From: CAYUBI01 sp964443005
GTDB taxonomy: Bacteria > Margulisbacteria > Riflemargulisbacteria > GWF2-35-9 > CAYUBI01
Assembly (NCBI GenBank): GCA_964443005.1
Contig: CAYUBI010000034.1
Coordinates: forward strand, 1 to 20,583
Direction: 5' to 3'
DNA: 20,583 bases
Shown in pieces: positions 8,232 to 15,960 of the stretch. Each line of letters starts with the position of its first letter. Position 1 is the stretch's first letter. The notes beneath the pieces were generated by a model. It made no database searches, had not been told where the DNA came from, and was given only the letters and a program-made list of their open reading frames with translations. A program made the position numbers and the translations under genes.

Positions 8232-8708
8232 ATGGAATCAACAGACATTGTTGCGTTACTAAAAAAAATATCGTTCTTTAATGGACTATTTGAACAAGAT
8301 TACACAGAAATCGCACAAGTATTCTCTCTAAAAGTTTTTCAAGAAGGCGAAAAAATTATCACAGAAGGGTCTACTAAAAACCGTGATGCTTATATTTTAT
8401 TAACAGGTAGTGCGTGTACGCATATTGAAACATCTGATAACAACGAACAACAGGCCAAAATCAACATGATCAATTCCGGACAAATTTTTGGTGAATTTGC
8501 TATGGTCTCGGATGCACCACGCTCAGCTACAGTTCTTGCTACTGAAACATCTCATGTATTAGTCTTAAACACACCTGAATTTTTCTGTATAGTTGAAAAA
8601 AACTATCATTTAGGACTCATAATCTACAAACAAATTGCAACAATTTTAGCAGATCGGGTACGGCATACAAATGCAATGCTTAAACATACCATTGTATGGG
8701 GTTGGTAA
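8232..8708 (+). CDS. Stand-alone cyclic nucleotide-binding domain protein
   Basis: This 158-residue soluble protein consists of one CRP-like cyclic nucleotide-binding domain. The phosphate-binding cassette is intact: FGEFA (86-90) followed by the RSA triad (R97, S98, A99), so it should bind cAMP, cGMP or a related nucleotide. The glycines and beta-roll pattern EGEKIITEGS (38-47) also fit. There is no helix-turn-helix DNA-binding domain after the C-helix, only a short tail ending WGW, so it is not a CRP-type regulator. It must act through a partner. I chose ATG 8232, preceded by GAGG at a suitable distance, over GTG 8220, which lies in the Shine-Dalgarno region. It heads an operon with motA 12 bases downstream, suggesting it regulates that stator. 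Confidence 0.88.
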   Translation: MESTDIVALLKKISFFNGLFEQDYTEIAQVFSLKVFQEGEKIITEGSTKNRDAYILLTGSACTHIETSDNNEQQAKINMINSGQIFGEFAMVSDAPRSATVLATETSHVLVLNTPEFFCIVEKNYHLGLIIYKQIATILADRVRHTNAMLKHTIVWGW

Positions 8709-8720
8709 GGACGCTATATC

Positions 8721-9548
8721 ATGAAAGAACGGGACAAAAACTCAGAATTTTCATTTAGTTACACCTTTACTCAAGGACGTCGGGATATTCTTAGCGTAAT
8801 CGGAATCCTTGCTGGTTTCATACTCATTTTCTATTCTATTCAAAAAGAAGGCGGATATGGTCTCTTCATTAATATCAACGCATTAATGATTACTGTTGGC
8901 GGAACATTAGCTGCTACATTTATTAGCTATCCTGCGCATCGGGTATTCAAAGTAGCAGGAATGTTTTTGAAAATTTTTGGAAAACGTATTCGCTCAGTTG
9001 AGGAAATTATTGAAGCTGTTGTAAAATTATCAATAACATCCAAACGTGGAGGATTTTTAGCATTGGGAAAAGAAGAAAAAAAAATCGGAGATGACATTCT
9101 AAAAGAAGCACTCACAATGGTAGTTGACGGCCTTCCTGAACCCATCATTCGCGAAACACTCATCACTCAAATGGAAACGACCAAACAACGCCACTTAGCT
9201 GGACAACAAATCTTCCTTTCTATGGCTGCCTTTGCCCCAGCCTTTGGACTCATCGGCACAGTCATTGGCCTAGTACAAATGCTTTCACGACTTTCGAATC
9301 CTAGCAGCGTGGGCCCTGCTATGGCTGTTGCACTTATTACCACATTTTATGGAGCCTTAATGGCTAACCTTATTTTTTACCCCATTAGTGAAAAATTACG
9401 TGCACGCATGAACGACGAAATACTCTTAATGAAAGTCATTATTGAAGGTATTGTAGGCCTTCGCAAAAATATGGACACGCGTATTCTTGAAACTCGGCTT
9501 AATGCTTATTTGCCCAAAAAAGAACGAGTTAAAGTCGAGCTAAAATGA
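8721..9548 (+). CDS. motA: Flagellar-type stator protein MotA (PomA-like), first copy
   Basis: This is the membrane subunit of an ion-driven stator that generates torque with MotB. The 275 residues have four membrane segments (about 22-40, 53-70, 163-188, 199-220) and a cytoplasmic loop of about 90 residues. The key prolines are present: P173 in APAFGLIGTVIGL of TM3 and P221 after TM4 in IFYPISEKL. T180 in TM3 and T207-T208 in ALITTFYG of TM4 match the threonines that line the sodium path in Vibrio PomA. This suggests sodium coupling (inference). The C-terminal LETRLNAYLP tail is typical of the family. An AAGGA lies nine bases before the ATG. Its last four bases overlap the motB start (ATGA). 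No flagellar structural genes are in the window. Confidence 0.93.
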   Translation: MKERDKNSEFSFSYTFTQGRRDILSVIGILAGFILIFYSIQKEGGYGLFININALMITVGGTLAATFISYPAHRVFKVAGMFLKIFGKRIRSVEEIIEAVVKLSITSKRGGFLALGKEEKKIGDDILKEALTMVVDGLPEPIIRETLITQMETTKQRHLAGQQIFLSMAAFAPAFGLIGTVIGLVQMLSRLSNPSSVGPAMAVALITTFYGALMANLIFYPISEKLRARMNDEILLMKVIIEGIVGLRKNMDTRILETRLNAYLPKKERVKVELK

Positions 9549-10300
9549 GCAACGCACTTGATTGGTCACATGTAGAAATTATTGCCAACGAATCAAACAA
9601 TATTATCACTGAAGAACCCACACCCAATGATGCACCTATTTTTACAATTACAAGTGATGACGACATTTATAAATCAAATAATAGCTTTCTTATAATCTAT
9701 TGTGACTTACTCATGCAAATTGTGGTCTTTTTTGCACTTTTGTATACAATGTCATCTACGAATACCATCAAATATGCTCAAACAGTTCAATCAATCCAAC
9801 AAGCACTGCTAACCAAATCAGAATTGAACAAAGTCATTGCGCCAACGATTCTCAGCCTCTCTGAAATCAAAAAAAATATTGACAACCAACTCAAAGAATC
9901 CAACATGACAGAATTTGTATCTACACACATTGAAGATAAAGGCCTTCGCATTATTGTTAATAGCACATTATTCTTTGAAAGCGGCGACAGCGTCCTCCTG
10001 ACTAGTGCACGACCCTTGCTGGATTCTGTTGCAATTATCCTTCGAAAAAACCCGTACAATCTTATGGTAGAAGGCCATACAGATGATGTCCCCATAAAAA
10101 CAGAAAAATATTCTTCGAATTGGAGCTTGTCAACATTACGTGCAACGAATGTTATTGAATACTTTATTGAAGAAAAAAACCTAGCAGCTAAACGGTTTAC
10201 AGCCAGCGGATATGCAGAACATCACCCAGTGGCCCCCAATAGCTCTCAAGAAAATCGATCTAAAAATCGCCGAGTCGAAATTATTATTTTACCCAACTAA
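9545..10300 (+). CDS. motB: Stator protein MotB (OmpA-like peptidoglycan-binding), first copy
   Basis: This is the MotA partner; it anchors the stator to peptidoglycan and carries the ion-binding aspartate. A cytoplasmic N-terminus of about 46 residues is followed by one membrane segment (47-68) with D54 in YCDLLMQ, the position of the essential MotB Asp. A plug/linker region runs from 70 to about 125. The C-terminal OmpA-like domain shows GHTDDVPI (177-184), NWSLSTLRA (192-200) and NRRVEI (241-246), all needed for peptidoglycan binding. The N-terminal tail, acidic and about 45 residues long, is longer than usual. Usual MotB proteins read D-x-x-T-L-L in the membrane helix; here it is D-L-L-M-Q, with Gln at Asp+4, as in the second copy. 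The start overlaps the end of motA by four bases. Confidence 0.93.
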   Translation: MSNALDWSHVEIIANESNNIITEEPTPNDAPIFTITSDDDIYKSNNSFLIIYCDLLMQIVVFFALLYTMSSTNTIKYAQTVQSIQQALLTKSELNKVIAPTILSLSEIKKNIDNQLKESNMTEFVSTHIEDKGLRIIVNSTLFFESGDSVLLTSARPLLDSVAIILRKNPYNLMVEGHTDDVPIKTEKYSSNWSLSTLRATNVIEYFIEEKNLAAKRFTASGYAEHHPVAPNSSQENRSKNRRVEIIILPN

Positions 10301-10313
10301 TGAGGGGCTAATT

Positions 10314-11126
10314 ATGTTTAATATCAAAGAATTAGAATTTTATATTATTAAATCTATTGCCGAAGGCATTATCCTTTTTGATGAAACCTATCACGTCATA
10401 TTTGCAAATAATGCAGCATTAACATTTCTTGGAGAAGAAAAACAAACAATTAGAGGAAAAAGTGCAGAATCATTATTCTCCATCTCTGTTTACAACCAAC
10501 TGTTTTTACCTATACAAAACCCTGCTATTGTAGAAATTGGTCCAATTTTGATTCAATTTCCATCCAATATACAAATAGAAATATTGGCCAGCCGGCTCAA
10601 AGATGAAACACCGAACACAAATATCAACTATTATATTGTTATTCTCAGGCCAAAACTACTCGTAGCCGCACCCAAACCCGATTCTAATTTTGTGCCCAAA
10701 AATCTAATAAAAACACACTTATTGATTTCAGAACTCATCATCTATCTAGAAACGCATATCAAGGCACTCGCTGTAGCCAAAAACCTCTTAGTCAACATAA
10801 AGAATAACAGCAAAGACAATATGATAGTTAGCAATTCTGAACAAATCCAGTTTGTACTTATGAATATTCTCAGTAAATTAGTAAATTTTTGCGATCAAGG
10901 CAATATCATAGTAACCTTTAGCGAAACATCTTCAGGAAATGCAACGTTAATCACCTTTTGTAACCCACAGCAAAAAATGCGAAAAGAAGATCATGAAACT
11001 CTAATTCATACTTTTGAAAAAGGAACAGATCAAGCGAAAAACATTGTTGAAGCTCATGGGGGGCGATTGTGGCTGGAAACAAAACAGGGAATTGAATTTG
11101 GATTAACAATTCCAAAAACAAATTAA
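10314..11126 (+). CDS. PAS-domain protein with degenerate histidine-kinase ATPase domain
   Basis: The 270-residue soluble protein begins with a PAS fold (about 8-112; GIILFDETYHVIFANNAA at 18-35 is the classic strand-turn-strand). The C-terminal half looks like a HATPase_c domain. An N-box-like segment (VLMNILSKLVNF, 181-192), an F-box-like HTFEKG (232-237) and a clear G2-like IVEAHGGRLWLET (245-257) are present. Several essentials are missing: no dimerisation helix with a phospho-accepting His, the second N-box Asn is Lys188, and the DxGxG (G1) box is replaced by NPQQK around 217-221. ATP binding is doubtful. The ATG at 10314 has GAGGGG upstream, preferred over an earlier in-frame start inside motB. 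It lies 13 bases after motB and is the last gene of that operon. A partner-binding pseudokinase is likely. Confidence 0.78.
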   Translation: MFNIKELEFYIIKSIAEGIILFDETYHVIFANNAALTFLGEEKQTIRGKSAESLFSISVYNQLFLPIQNPAIVEIGPILIQFPSNIQIEILASRLKDETPNTNINYYIVILRPKLLVAAPKPDSNFVPKNLIKTHLLISELIIYLETHIKALAVAKNLLVNIKNNSKDNMIVSNSEQIQFVLMNILSKLVNFCDQGNIIVTFSETSSGNATLITFCNPQQKMRKEDHETLIHTFEKGTDQAKNIVEAHGGRLWLETKQGIEFGLTIPKTN

Positions 11127-11187
11127 CAATTCGTCTCACTAGCAATTATAGAGTACAATTAAACTATTCTTTAAGGGAGACTTGCAT

Positions 11188-12459
11188 ATGAAAAAATCAG
11201 TACTATTTTATCTCAGTATGTTTTCGTTAGTAATCAGCTTAGGCGGACAGCCAACTACAAATGTTATGACTCAAGGATTATTGCCTACATCCAATCTCGG
11301 AATTCTTCAACAACGCACAGCTCATGAAAAGCTTATTTGGTCTGGCTGGAAAGAACGTTATCACATTGATCTATCAAAAGGAAGCATCATCAAAGATTTG
11401 TATTCTGGACAAATTTTAGCGGAAAACAGTGGCCATGCTCTTTTACTAGCCGTTCAATTTAATGATCAATCATTTTTCGATATTATTTTGTCTGGCTTAT
11501 CCTATTTTATCAATGCTCACGGTCTCCACACCTGGCAAATCAGTGAACAAGGAACTCAATTTAGTGATGTTAGTTCACTAACTGCAGCAGAAACAATCAT
11601 TTTGTTAAGTTTACTACAAGCTAACGAACTCACAAATAAAGGATTGTGGACCCAAAGAGAACCGACATACAAAACCATTGCAGATGATTTAGAAAACAAA
11701 ATATGGACCCATGAAATTTTTCAACAATCAGAATTACTATTACGGCTTCCCACAGACGAGAAAAGAAATCCGTACTGGCCCATCAGCAAAAAAGAATCTT
11801 TTTTTGGTACGCGCATCGAAATTGCATGGGCTCCGCCAGATTTTTCCCCTGCATATTATAAAATTTTTGCGCAAGTTTATCCTCGCCATTCATGGACAAC
11901 ACTCATAGATCAAGAATACGATTTAATATCAACTGCATTAAAACAAAGTCAAGAATTGCTAGCAAGCAATGAAAACATTAAAGGAACATTACCCATTCCT
12001 GCATGGGCGTGGGCTGGATTCAATGCCAATGACAATAAACTTTCATTACATAATTTCTTTTCAGGCAATAGCTATTCAGAAACTGAATACAGCAATGAAT
12101 TTTCATCAATTCGTGTGCCCTTGAATATCGGCATAGATGCACTATGGAATAAAGACTCTCGTGCTATGAATATACTAGATAAATTCACAAAACAAGCTAA
12201 TGTCACCACAGTTTATACGGCTTATGTTGGTGCAGAACCCAAACGTCCACAAGGATACAATAATTTACTCGCTATTAGCCAATTTGGCATTGCGAAAAAG
12301 TTCGTTAATCAGGAAAAACCGTTTAAAAAATATCTGGAAGACAGTTTAAATACTCGAAATGGATTGTTAGGCTGCTGCCCAAAATATTTAGTCAATCAAA
12401 CACTTACGTTGTACAGCTATCTAATTCTGCATGATCGATTTATAAAAATTATACCTTAA
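11188..12459 (+). CDS. Secreted GH8-like (endoglucanase family) protein, probably inactive
   Basis: This 423-residue protein has an N-terminal signal peptide (Lys-Lys then a hydrophobic stretch to about residue 20). The GH8 (alpha6/alpha6 barrel, as in CelA and BcsZ) pattern is recognisable: SGQILAENSGHALLLAVQFND (73-93) aligns with the conserved SEG-x-YGM-x-LA-x-x-ND region and keeps the proton-donor Glu as E79. PPDFSPAYYKIF (216-227) and IRVPLNIGIDALW (308-320) also match. The usual A-S/T-D-A/G-D signature is LTAAE (131-135), and the Y-D-A-x-R segment that carries the catalytic base is FSSIR (305-309). Both aspartates are therefore lost, so hydrolysis is unlikely. ATG 11188 follows GGGAG by eight bases. 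A weak TACAAT (11154-11159) may be its -10. Its 3' end overlaps the ATPase gene by 11 bases, tail to tail. Confidence 0.72.
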   Translation: MKKSVLFYLSMFSLVISLGGQPTTNVMTQGLLPTSNLGILQQRTAHEKLIWSGWKERYHIDLSKGSIIKDLYSGQILAENSGHALLLAVQFNDQSFFDIILSGLSYFINAHGLHTWQISEQGTQFSDVSSLTAAETIILLSLLQANELTNKGLWTQREPTYKTIADDLENKIWTHEIFQQSELLLRLPTDEKRNPYWPISKKESFFGTRIEIAWAPPDFSPAYYKIFAQVYPRHSWTTLIDQEYDLISTALKQSQELLASNENIKGTLPIPAWAWAGFNANDNKLSLHNFFSGNSYSETEYSNEFSSIRVPLNIGIDALWNKDSRAMNILDKFTKQANVTTVYTAYVGAEPKRPQGYNNLLAISQFGIAKKFVNQEKPFKKYLEDSLNTRNGLLGCCPKYLVNQTLTLYSYLILHDRFIKIIP

Positions 12460-15049
12460 CTGCAGCAATGCGCCGCAAAAACAAAACCTTGATAATTTCA
12501 AACCATATCACACTTGCTGCAGCGCAACCAACAGCAATTAGAATGTCTTTAGCATGAATTGGGCTTAGCTTAAATAAATCAGATGCAAAAGGAACATAAA
12601 GAACAACACCTAAAAAGATCAATGCTGAAGCAATCACCCACCACAGTGCCGGATTTGGAACTTTTAACGACCCCACAGTAGTTAAACGCCACGAACGATT
12701 CGTTAAAATTAACGCAATATTAGCAAAAATTAAAGTTGAAAACGTTAATCCCCTTGCTTCAGTAATCGAAAAACCATGAGATAATGCAAGCTTATACATC
12801 ACTAATACAACGACCAAGACAACTAACCCCTGAAGCACACTAAAGATAACGGTTTTAGTACTAAACAACGATTCTGTAGCTAATCGAGGAGGATTATTCA
12901 TACTATTTACCTCAGCAGGTTCTGCTTCAAAAACAATTGAACAAGCTGGATCAATAATCAACTCCAAAAAAACAATATGAACTGGATACAAAATTAAAGG
13001 CCATTGAAAAATAACAGGAATCAACGATAAACCCGCAATTGGCACATGTACTGCAATAATATAAGCAACTGCTTTTTTCAAATTTTCAAAAATTCGCCGA
13101 CCCATTTTTACAGCAGCAACAATTGACGTGAAATTATCGTCCAATAAAACCAAATCTGACGCTTCGCGCGCTACATCTGTACCGCGTCCGCCCATAGCAA
13201 TACCAATATGTGCTGACTTCAAAGCTGGCGCATCATTAACACCATCTCCAGTCATTGCCACAATATCTCCATTAGCTTTAAACGCATTCACAATCATCAA
13301 TTTCTGTTCAGGAACAACTCGCGAAAACAAAGTCAAGTCTTTCACCCGTTGCTGAAGAACAACAGGTGACAACAAATTAAGCTCCTGGCCAGTTAGTGTA
13401 CACTCAGCTTGTCGAAGACCAATAGATTTCCCAATAGTAATGGCAGTACCTGCATAGTCACCGGTAATCATCACAACCTTTATTCCTGCTTGATAACAAT
13501 CTTGAATTGCTTCTGGAACACCGACTCTAACTGGATCAGCAAGGCCAATTAATCCTAAAAATTCAAAAACAAAATCATGTTGCTGTTCTGGAAGCATAAT
13601 CTCGTCACTGACAGCTTTAGCTACCCCTAACAACCGCAACCCTTGAGAAGCCATTTGCTGAATTTTCTCCTGCAATGCTGTTATTTGCTCACAACTAAAA
13701 TGACACAAATCTGCAATTGCCTCTGGCGCCCCCTTAGCAGCAACTACAGTATGCCCTGCTTCATTAGTTTTCCATACATGGGACAAACTTAACAATTCAC
13801 GAGATAACGGATATTCATGAATCAATGCCCATGTTTGGTGCAAATGCTCCCTGTCAACTAGTTTTCGCGCACCAACATCAAGTAAAGCTTTTTCCATGGG
13901 ATCAAAAGGATCTTTTTTACTAGCCAAAATGCCATATTCAATTAACTCATGGAAAAAAGCAGGCAATTCCTCCTTGCGTTGTTCAGGAATCATAATCGTC
14001 TCACCAGTTACGCATTCCAAATCCGTTTTTCTAGAACCAACAGCAAACAACTGCTGAATCGTCATGCGATTTTGCGTAAGCGTTCCAGTTTTATCAACAC
14101 ATAATACTGATGCAGCCCCCAACGTTTCAACAGCTGTCATTTTACGCGTCAAAACATGTTTATACGAAATACGTAAAGCTCCAATTGCCAAAAATATGGT
14201 TAAAACAACAGGAAATTCCTCAGGAAGCATGGCCATAGCAAAACTAATTCCAGCCAAAAACCCATTCATCCAACCACTGCCCAACAAACCATAAGCTATA
14301 ACAATGATCGCACACAAAACGCCGCCTATTAACGAAAAAAGTCTAACAATCCGATCTGTTTCAGTTTGAAGAAGCGTTTTTTCTGCAACAACACTTTGCA
14401 AAGACTTACCAATTTTGCCCAACTCAGTCTGATTTCCAATAGCTTTAATCCATACAACGCCTTGACCTGCAACAACCATAGTGCCAGAATAAATAAATGG
14501 ATGCTGATCTCCACCTGGCTGTTCCATGAGTCGATTCACGCAATCACCAACTTTTTTAACAGGAATGCTTTCCCCAGTTAATAAGGACTCATCTACTGAC
14601 AAATTCCTCTCCCACATAACAATTCCATCAGCAGGAACACGATCACCTTCATTTAAAATAACAATATCATCACAAACAACTTCTCTGCCTGCGATACGGG
14701 TTTGCTGCCCATTACGAATAACTAATGCCCGAGGACTCGACAAATCCTTTAACGCTTCTAATGCTCGTTCCGTCTTACGTCGCTGAAAAATAGTAATACC
14801 AATCATGACTAATACAAATCCCAATAACAAAATAGCTTCAGCACGATCGCCCATCAGTAAATAAATAATGCCACATACAACCAAAATCAAGAGCATCGGC
14901 TCAGTTAATACATCCCAAGCCGTTGCCCATAGATTTCCGCCTTGTGTAGCCAGTAATTCGTTAAAGCCATCCCTAACCTGTCGTTTTACAACCTGATCAG
15001 TACTTAAGCCTCGTAATTGCTTGATATTTTCTTCTGTCATTTTTTTCAT
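12449..15049 (-). CDS. Cation-transporting P-type ATPase
   Basis: This 866-residue inner-membrane pump is powered by an aspartyl-phosphate cycle. Domains in order: cation ATPase N-terminus (1-50), TM1-2 (about 52-88), actuator domain with LTGES (157-161), TM3-4 (about 235-290) with the ion-site motif MLPEEFPVV (274-282), phosphorylation motif DKTGTLT (319-325, D319 phosphorylated), nucleotide-binding KGAPEA (439-444), hinge TGDGVNDAPAL (600-610) and TM5-10 to the end. In TM6, LELIIDPACS (695-704) supplies D700. TM5 lacks the Asn/Glu of SERCA site I, so a single ion site is expected. Calcium or manganese is plausible, but the cation cannot be fixed by reading. ATG 15049 is chosen because a promoter ends seven bases before it. 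It overlaps the GH8-like gene by 11 bases at the 3' end. Confidence 0.93.
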   Translation of the reverse strand: MKKMTEENIKQLRGLSTDQVVKRQVRDGFNELLATQGGNLWATAWDVLTEPMLLILVVCGIIYLLMGDRAEAILLLGFVLVMIGITIFQRRKTERALEALKDLSSPRALVIRNGQQTRIAGREVVCDDIVILNEGDRVPADGIVMWERNLSVDESLLTGESIPVKKVGDCVNRLMEQPGGDQHPFIYSGTMVVAGQGVVWIKAIGNQTELGKIGKSLQSVVAEKTLLQTETDRIVRLFSLIGGVLCAIIVIAYGLLGSGWMNGFLAGISFAMAMLPEEFPVVLTIFLAIGALRISYKHVLTRKMTAVETLGAASVLCVDKTGTLTQNRMTIQQLFAVGSRKTDLECVTGETIMIPEQRKEELPAFFHELIEYGILASKKDPFDPMEKALLDVGARKLVDREHLHQTWALIHEYPLSRELLSLSHVWKTNEAGHTVVAAKGAPEAIADLCHFSCEQITALQEKIQQMASQGLRLLGVAKAVSDEIMLPEQQHDFVFEFLGLIGLADPVRVGVPEAIQDCYQAGIKVVMITGDYAGTAITIGKSIGLRQAECTLTGQELNLLSPVVLQQRVKDLTLFSRVVPEQKLMIVNAFKANGDIVAMTGDGVNDAPALKSAHIGIAMGGRGTDVAREASDLVLLDDNFTSIVAAVKMGRRIFENLKKAVAYIIAVHVPIAGLSLIPVIFQWPLILYPVHIVFLELIIDPACSIVFEAEPAEVNSMNNPPRLATESLFSTKTVIFSVLQGLVVLVVVLVMYKLALSHGFSITEARGLTFSTLIFANIALILTNRSWRLTTVGSLKVPNPALWWVIASALIFLGVVLYVPFASDLFKLSPIHAKDILIAVGCAAASVIWFEIIKVLFLRRIAAVKV

Positions 15050-15085
15050 GGCACCTAAGATACTAAACTAGTTCCGCTTTGACAA
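15050..15085 (-). promoter_or_regulatory. Sigma70-type promoter of the P-type ATPase, predicted leaderless
   Basis: On the minus strand TTGTCA (15080-15085; 5/6 match), a 17-base spacer and TATCTT (15057-15062; 4/6) lie seven bases before the ATG at 15049. Transcription would start at the initiation codon. The AGGTG inside the seven bases is too close to the ATG to be a normal Shine-Dalgarno site. Confidence 0.65.
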
Positions 15086-15120
15086 GAGCAAGCAAAAAAC
15101 AAAAAGACCTTAATAATGTT

Positions 15121-15149
15121 TAAACTAAGATTTTTCGGGCACATATTAT
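15121..15149 (+). promoter_or_regulatory. Candidate promoter for the second motAB pair
   Basis: TATTAT (15144-15149; 5/6 match to the -10) has only a weak -35 (TAAACT at 15121-15126, 17-base spacer). The predicted start leaves a leader of about 25 bases that contains AAAGGAG seven bases before the GTG start at 15181. It shares the 131-base intergenic region with the divergent ATPase promoter. Confidence 0.4.
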
Positions 15150-15180
15150 CTAACACGTAGAAAATAAAAGGAGTTTTTGG

Positions 15181-15960
15181 GTGAATATTATTTTTTCCAT
15201 GATCATGTTGCTGCTTATTCTTATGTTTGGCTTACCGGAAATACTACACAAACCAGCGGAATATCTTCACCTAGCTTCTGGAATGATTGTACTCGGCGGA
15301 ACAATGTTTGCATTACTATTAGGAACAAAATTCACTAATTTCGTATCCTTTTTACAAGGAATCAAATTCGTAATCATTCCACCCAAACAATTAGGGGACA
15401 AAGAGGCTATCGATATTTTGGTCAATCTCTCAACAGTTTCTATGAATAAAGGGAAAAAAGCATTAGTAACTGAAATTGAAAAACTAAAAGATCCATTCAT
15501 GAAATTTGGACTTGAATTAGTCATTGAAAAAACCGGGGAAGATTTTATTCGTTCAGCACTATACAACAGCATTCAAGAAATGCAAGAGCGCCATAATACC
15601 GTTATTCAACTTTTCAAAAACAGTGCAGTTATTGCCCCTGTTTGTGGCATGGTTGGAACGATTGTTGGACTTATTCAAGTACTAAAAAATATGGGCGACC
15701 CATCTAAACTAGGAGCAGCAATGGCTTTAGGACTCATTGCTACATTTTATGGTGGTTTCTTTTCAGGCATGATCTTTACTCCAATTGCTCAAAAACTTAA
15801 AATTCTAAGCGAAGAAGAAGCTTGCTTAAAACGACTAATTACAGAGGGCATTCTATTTATTGAATGCAATGAAATCCCATTGAAAGTTGAAAAATTCCTA
15901 CTAACCTATATCAAATTTTCACATAAAACCAAATCATCAGGAAAAACAAAAAAAGAATGA
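15181..15960 (+). CDS. motA: Stator protein MotA, second copy
   Basis: This is a second MotA-type stator subunit, 259 aa, clearly diverged from the first copy. Its membrane segments are at about 1-17, 32-49, 144-168 and 178-200. The torque-related prolines are kept: P153 in IAPVCGMVGTIVGL and P201 in IFTPIAQKL. T160 in TM3 is present, but the PomA-type TT pair in TM4 is A187-T188 (GLIATFYG), so ion preference may differ from copy one. Its N-terminus lacks the usual cytoplasmic lead before TM1. The C-terminus is a lysine- and serine-rich tail (after 245) rather than the LETRLNAYLP ending. The GTG start is supported by AAAGGAG seven bases upstream and by the start of the hydrophobic segment. 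It overlaps its motB by four bases (ATGA). Confidence 0.92.
   Translation: MNIIFSMIMLLLILMFGLPEILHKPAEYLHLASGMIVLGGTMFALLLGTKFTNFVSFLQGIKFVIIPPKQLGDKEAIDILVNLSTVSMNKGKKALVTEIEKLKDPFMKFGLELVIEKTGEDFIRSALYNSIQEMQERHNTVIQLFKNSAVIAPVCGMVGTIVGLIQVLKNMGDPSKLGAAMALGLIATFYGGFFSGMIFTPIAQKLKILSEEEACLKRLITEGILFIECNEIPLKVEKFLLTYIKFSHKTKSSGKTKKE

Noticed and set aside
8708..10300. ExbB/ExbD or TolQ/TolR transport energisers instead of MotA/MotB
   Set aside because: The MotB partners have C-terminal OmpA-like peptidoglycan-binding domains and MotA has the family's long cytoplasmic loop and C-terminal tail; ExbD/TolR lack the OmpA domain.
14064..14786. Plus-strand open frames inside the P-type ATPase gene
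   Set aside because: Both phosphorylation and actuator motifs are unambiguous on the minus strand; the plus-strand frames carry no recognisable domain.
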